From Bacillota bacterium (GTDB lineage: Bacteria; Bacillota; Clostridia; Lachnospirales; Lachnospiraceae), in assembly GCA_023387655.1 (NCBI GenBank), contig JAEWHR010000088.1, forward strand, positions 1 to 8,184: DNA of 8,184 bases, read 5' to 3'. Positions 5,742-8,184 of this stretch are shown one piece after another (position 1 is the stretch's first letter; every line of letters begins with the position of its first letter). The notes under the pieces were generated by a model. It was not told the DNA's origin. It saw nothing but the letters and a program-made list of their open reading frames with translations, and searched no databases. Both the position numbers and the translations under genes were made by a program.

Positions 5742-6521
5742 ATGTCATTACTAGAAGTTAAAAATTTAAAAAAAATATATACAACACGATTTGGTGGAAA
5801 TCAAGTGAAAGCCTTATCCAATGTCTCATTTTCGGTAGAGAAAGGTGAATATGTAGCCATCATGGGTGAGTCTGGTTCTGGAAAAACAACCTTACTAAAC
5901 ATTCTAGCATCTCTTGATAAGCCAAGCAGCGGAGAAGTGTTGCTAGAGGGAAAGAGCCTTAATACGATAAAGGAATCCGAGATATCAGCATTTCGACGCA
6001 ATAATTTAGGGTTTGTATTTCAAGATTTTAACTTACTTGATACATTTTCCTTACAAGACAATATTTTTTTACCATTAGTGTTATCCGGAAAGCAGTATGA
6101 TGAAATGCAAGGAAGACTTCAAAAGATAGCTGCAAAATTAGGTATCTCAGATTTGCTAAATAAATTTCCATATGAAGTATCTGGTGGACAGAAACAAAGA
6201 GCAGCAGTTGCAAGAGCCTTAATAACAAATCCTCTACTAATTCTAGCTGACGAACCAACAGGTGCACTTGACTCAAGAGCAACCGATAGTTTGCTTAAAT
6301 TATTTACAGAACTCAATGACGAAGGTCAGACTATCTTAATGGTAACCCATAGTACGAAGGCTGCAAGTCATGCAAAAAGAGTACTGTTTATTAAAGATGG
6401 TGAAGTGTATCATCAGCTATACCGCGCAGGTATGTCAAAAGAAGAAATGTTTGCTAAAATCTCCGACACATTAACTATGATAGCAACTGGATCTGATCGC
6501 GGGGGTGACTTACATGAATAG
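5742..6521 (+). CDS. bceA: BceA-like ABC transporter ATP-binding protein
   Basis: This is a 259-residue ATPase of the MacB/LolD-type (DUF214 exporter) class that pairs with BceB permeases. All motifs are intact: Walker A GESGSGKT (42-49), Q-loop FVFQDFNLLD with Q94, signature VSGGQKQR (146-153), Walker B LLILADEP (165-172), D-loop GALDS (174-178) and H-loop VTHS with H203. Two copies should power one permease at the cytoplasmic face; in studied relatives the complex frees lipid II-cycle targets from peptide antibiotics and at the same time signals to the kinase. The ATG at 5742 has AGGAGGA six bases upstream. The gene overlaps the permease gene by 8 bases, so the two are translationally coupled. 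A BceR-type operator and an extended -10 promoter lie just upstream, so induction by the neighbouring two-component system is expected. The drug specificity cannot be read from the ATPase. Confidence 0.92.
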   Translation: MSLLEVKNLKKIYTTRFGGNQVKALSNVSFSVEKGEYVAIMGESGSGKTTLLNILASLDKPSSGEVLLEGKSLNTIKESEISAFRRNNLGFVFQDFNLLDTFSLQDNIFLPLVLSGKQYDEMQGRLQKIAAKLGISDLLNKFPYEVSGGQKQRAAVARALITNPLLILADEPTGALDSRATDSLLKLFTELNDEGQTILMVTHSTKAASHAKRVLFIKDGEVYHQLYRAGMSKEEMFAKISDTLTMIATGSDRGGDLHE

Positions 6522-8184
6522 TTTTTTATACGCAAAACTTGCTGCAACGAACATTCGAAAAAATGCGAAAAACTATATACCTTACATTCTCACCTGTATA
6601 GTAACAATTATGATGTTTTATATGCTGTGTTTTTTAGCTAAAAACACAGCCCTTCGTTCCATGTCAGGTGGGGATTCCCTTATTGTAATACTAGGTCTTG
6701 GTACGATAGTAATCGGCATATTTGCAGTTATTTTTCTTTTTTATACCAATAGTTTTTTAATCAAACGAAGAAAAAAAGAAATCGGTCTTTATAATATCTT
6801 AGGGATGGAAAAAAAGCACATCGCTAAAGTATTAGCATTTGAAAGTCTTTATGTAGCGATACTTAGTATTACTCTAGGTTTATCCTTTGGTATTTTACTT
6901 AGTAAATTAATGGTTTTAGCACTGGGAAAGATGCTAAATTTTAAGATTTCTTTTGGATTTGAAATATCAGGAAGTTCTGTTGTCACTACATTAATTTTAT
7001 TTGTAATAATTTTCGCCTTATTATTGCTGAATAATTTGCGTCAGATTCATTTGGCTAATCCTATTGAATTATTGCGCGGAAAACAATTAGGAGAGAAGGA
7101 ACCAAAAACTAAGTGGCTTTTAGCTCTGATTGGCTTGGTTTGTTTATCAGGTGGTTATTATATTTCATTAACGACAACATCACCACTTGATGCAATAGGA
7201 TTATTCTTTATTGCAGTAATCTTAGTTATTATAGGTACTTATTGTGTGTTTACCGCAGGTAGTATCGCAGTGTTAAAATTACTTCGTAAAAACAAACGAT
7301 ATTATTACAAAGCAAATCATTTTATCTCAGTATCTGGTATGATATACCGAATGAAACAAAACGCGGTAGGGTTAGCGAATATCTGTATCTTAAGTACCAT
7401 GGTGCTTGTTATGATATCCACCACAGTATCTCTTTATATAGGATTTGAAGATTCTTTAAAAAGCATGTATCCATGGGAGATTCAAGTAACAGGATATGAT
7501 ATTACCAAGGATGAGGCAGAAAAAATAGAAGAAGCAATAACAGAGATTACAGATAGTCATCAATTAGAGCAAAAAGATGTGATAACTTACCGTTATGTGG
7601 ATCAAATGGTTAAGCAACAGGGAAATCAGTTTCTAAAGCCAGATTCCGATACTTATGTTTACAATGGTGGAGCGATAATTTATATGATACCGCTTGCTGA
7701 TTATAACAGATTACTTGGAGAAGAAAAAACATTAAAATCAGATGAAGTATTTGTTTATTATACAGACAGTAAGCTAACCGAGGACACGTTAAGTTTTGGC
7801 AAGGAGAGCTATCATATTAAAGGTATGACAGAAATATCGGAAATAGATTTGTCTTATTCTCCATATATGGTGGAAACCTATTACGTCATCTTACCGGATA
7901 TGGATGCTTTTGAGAAAATCAATAAAGAATTAGATACTATGACAGAAGATATTAACAAAATGCAATACTTTTATGGATTTAATACCGATGCCCCAAGGGA
8001 AAAGCAATTAGAGGTATTTGAGGATATTCTAGCGGTGCGTAGGCAAGCGAGTGTTGCACCTTTTCAGAGTCTTCGTGTACAAAGTTCAGAATACATGAGA
8101 AGTGAATTTTTATTTTTATACGGTGGGCTCTTTTTCCTAGGTATCTTTTTAGGATCCCTGTTCTTAATGGCAACGGTACTGATT
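6514..8184 (+). CDS. bceB: BceB-like ABC transporter permease (partial, runs off the right edge)
   Basis: The frame is open from the ATG at 6514 to the window edge: 557 codons with no stop. It starts inside the last codons of the ATPase gene, with GGGGGTG (6501-6507) as ribosome binding site. The N-terminus MNSFLYAKLAATNIRKNAKNYIPYIL is typical of the family. Transmembrane helices lie at about 22-43, 55-80, 108-131, 155-173, 202-218, 229-247 and 290-310, and an eighth begins near 533. Between helices 7 and 8 is a hydrophilic region of about 220 residues (311-532), the large extracellular domain that defines BceB-type permeases and determines drug specificity. The motif RRKKEIGLYNILGMEKKHI (86-104) is the conserved FtsX-like cytoplasmic coupling segment after helix 2. 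The family has ten helices and about 650 residues, so roughly the last 90-100 residues, with helices 9 and 10, are missing here. Confidence 0.92.
   Translation, partial: MNSFLYAKLAATNIRKNAKNYIPYILTCIVTIMMFYMLCFLAKNTALRSMSGGDSLIVILGLGTIVIGIFAVIFLFYTNSFLIKRRKKEIGLYNILGMEKKHIAKVLAFESLYVAILSITLGLSFGILLSKLMVLALGKMLNFKISFGFEISGSSVVTTLILFVIIFALLLLNNLRQIHLANPIELLRGKQLGEKEPKTKWLLALIGLVCLSGGYYISLTTTSPLDAIGLFFIAVILVIIGTYCVFTAGSIAVLKLLRKNKRYYYKANHFISVSGMIYRMKQNAVGLANICILSTMVLVMISTTVSLYIGFEDSLKSMYPWEIQVTGYDITKDEAEKIEEAITEITDSHQLEQKDVITYRYVDQMVKQQGNQFLKPDSDTYVYNGGAIIYMIPLADYNRLLGEEKTLKSDEVFVYYTDSKLTEDTLSFGKESYHIKGMTEISEIDLSYSPYMVETYYVILPDMDAFEKINKELDTMTEDINKMQYFYGFNTDAPREKQLEVFEDILAVRRQASVAPFQSLRVQSSEYMRSEFLFLYGGLFFLGIFLGSLFLMATVLI

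Noticed and set aside
5801..6316. Minus-strand open frames opposite the ATPase gene
   Set aside because: They mirror a gene with every ABC motif intact, have no ribosome binding sites and show no recognisable protein features.

Overview
The window is AT-rich DNA with Clostridia-like gene style: strong AGGAGG-type ribosome binding sites, tightly packed co-directional genes, and a Bce-type antimicrobial-peptide module. A Lachnospiraceae-type member of the low-GC Firmicutes is the best guess; this is inference from style and families, not from a marker gene. All supported genes lie on the + strand.

Region 1 (1-2421). The last 24 codons of an ECF-type sigma factor are followed, two bases after its stop, by a 780-residue single-pass membrane protein. 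That protein has a short cytoplasmic N-terminus, one transmembrane helix, an acidic Asn/Glu/Lys-rich linker and a large outer part. The outer part begins with RCC1-type beta-propeller repeats and ends in an unassigned C-terminal half. Gene order and topology suggest a sigma/anti-sigma (sensor) pair, but no known anti-sigma domain is recognisable at the N-terminus. A probable intrinsic terminator follows the gene (2448-2490).

Region 2 (2422-3071). This 650-base gene-poor stretch holds a striking array of about 13 direct repeats with a 19-bp period (2538-2782). Part of it is a higher-order 57-bp duplication. The rest is very AT-rich DNA carrying scattered TATAGA motifs. The open frames across the array are by-products of a stop-free repeat unit.

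Region 3 (3072-8184). An aminoglycoside-phosphotransferase-fold small-molecule kinase gene is followed by a complete BceRS-type two-component system: an OmpR-family regulator and an intramembrane-sensing kinase. Next come a BceA-type ATPase and a BceB-type permease that runs off the right edge. Between the kinase gene and the transporter genes is a perfect TTACA-N4-TGTAA inverted repeat, the operator class bound by BceR-like regulators. It lies upstream of an extended -10 promoter that lacks a good -35. The expected circuit is that the transporter and kinase sense a peptide antibiotic together, the kinase phosphorylates the regulator, and the regulator activates the transporter promoter.

Most of region 3 is a recognisable known system. 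The less ordinary elements are the sigma/RCC1 membrane-protein pair and the 19-bp repeat array.
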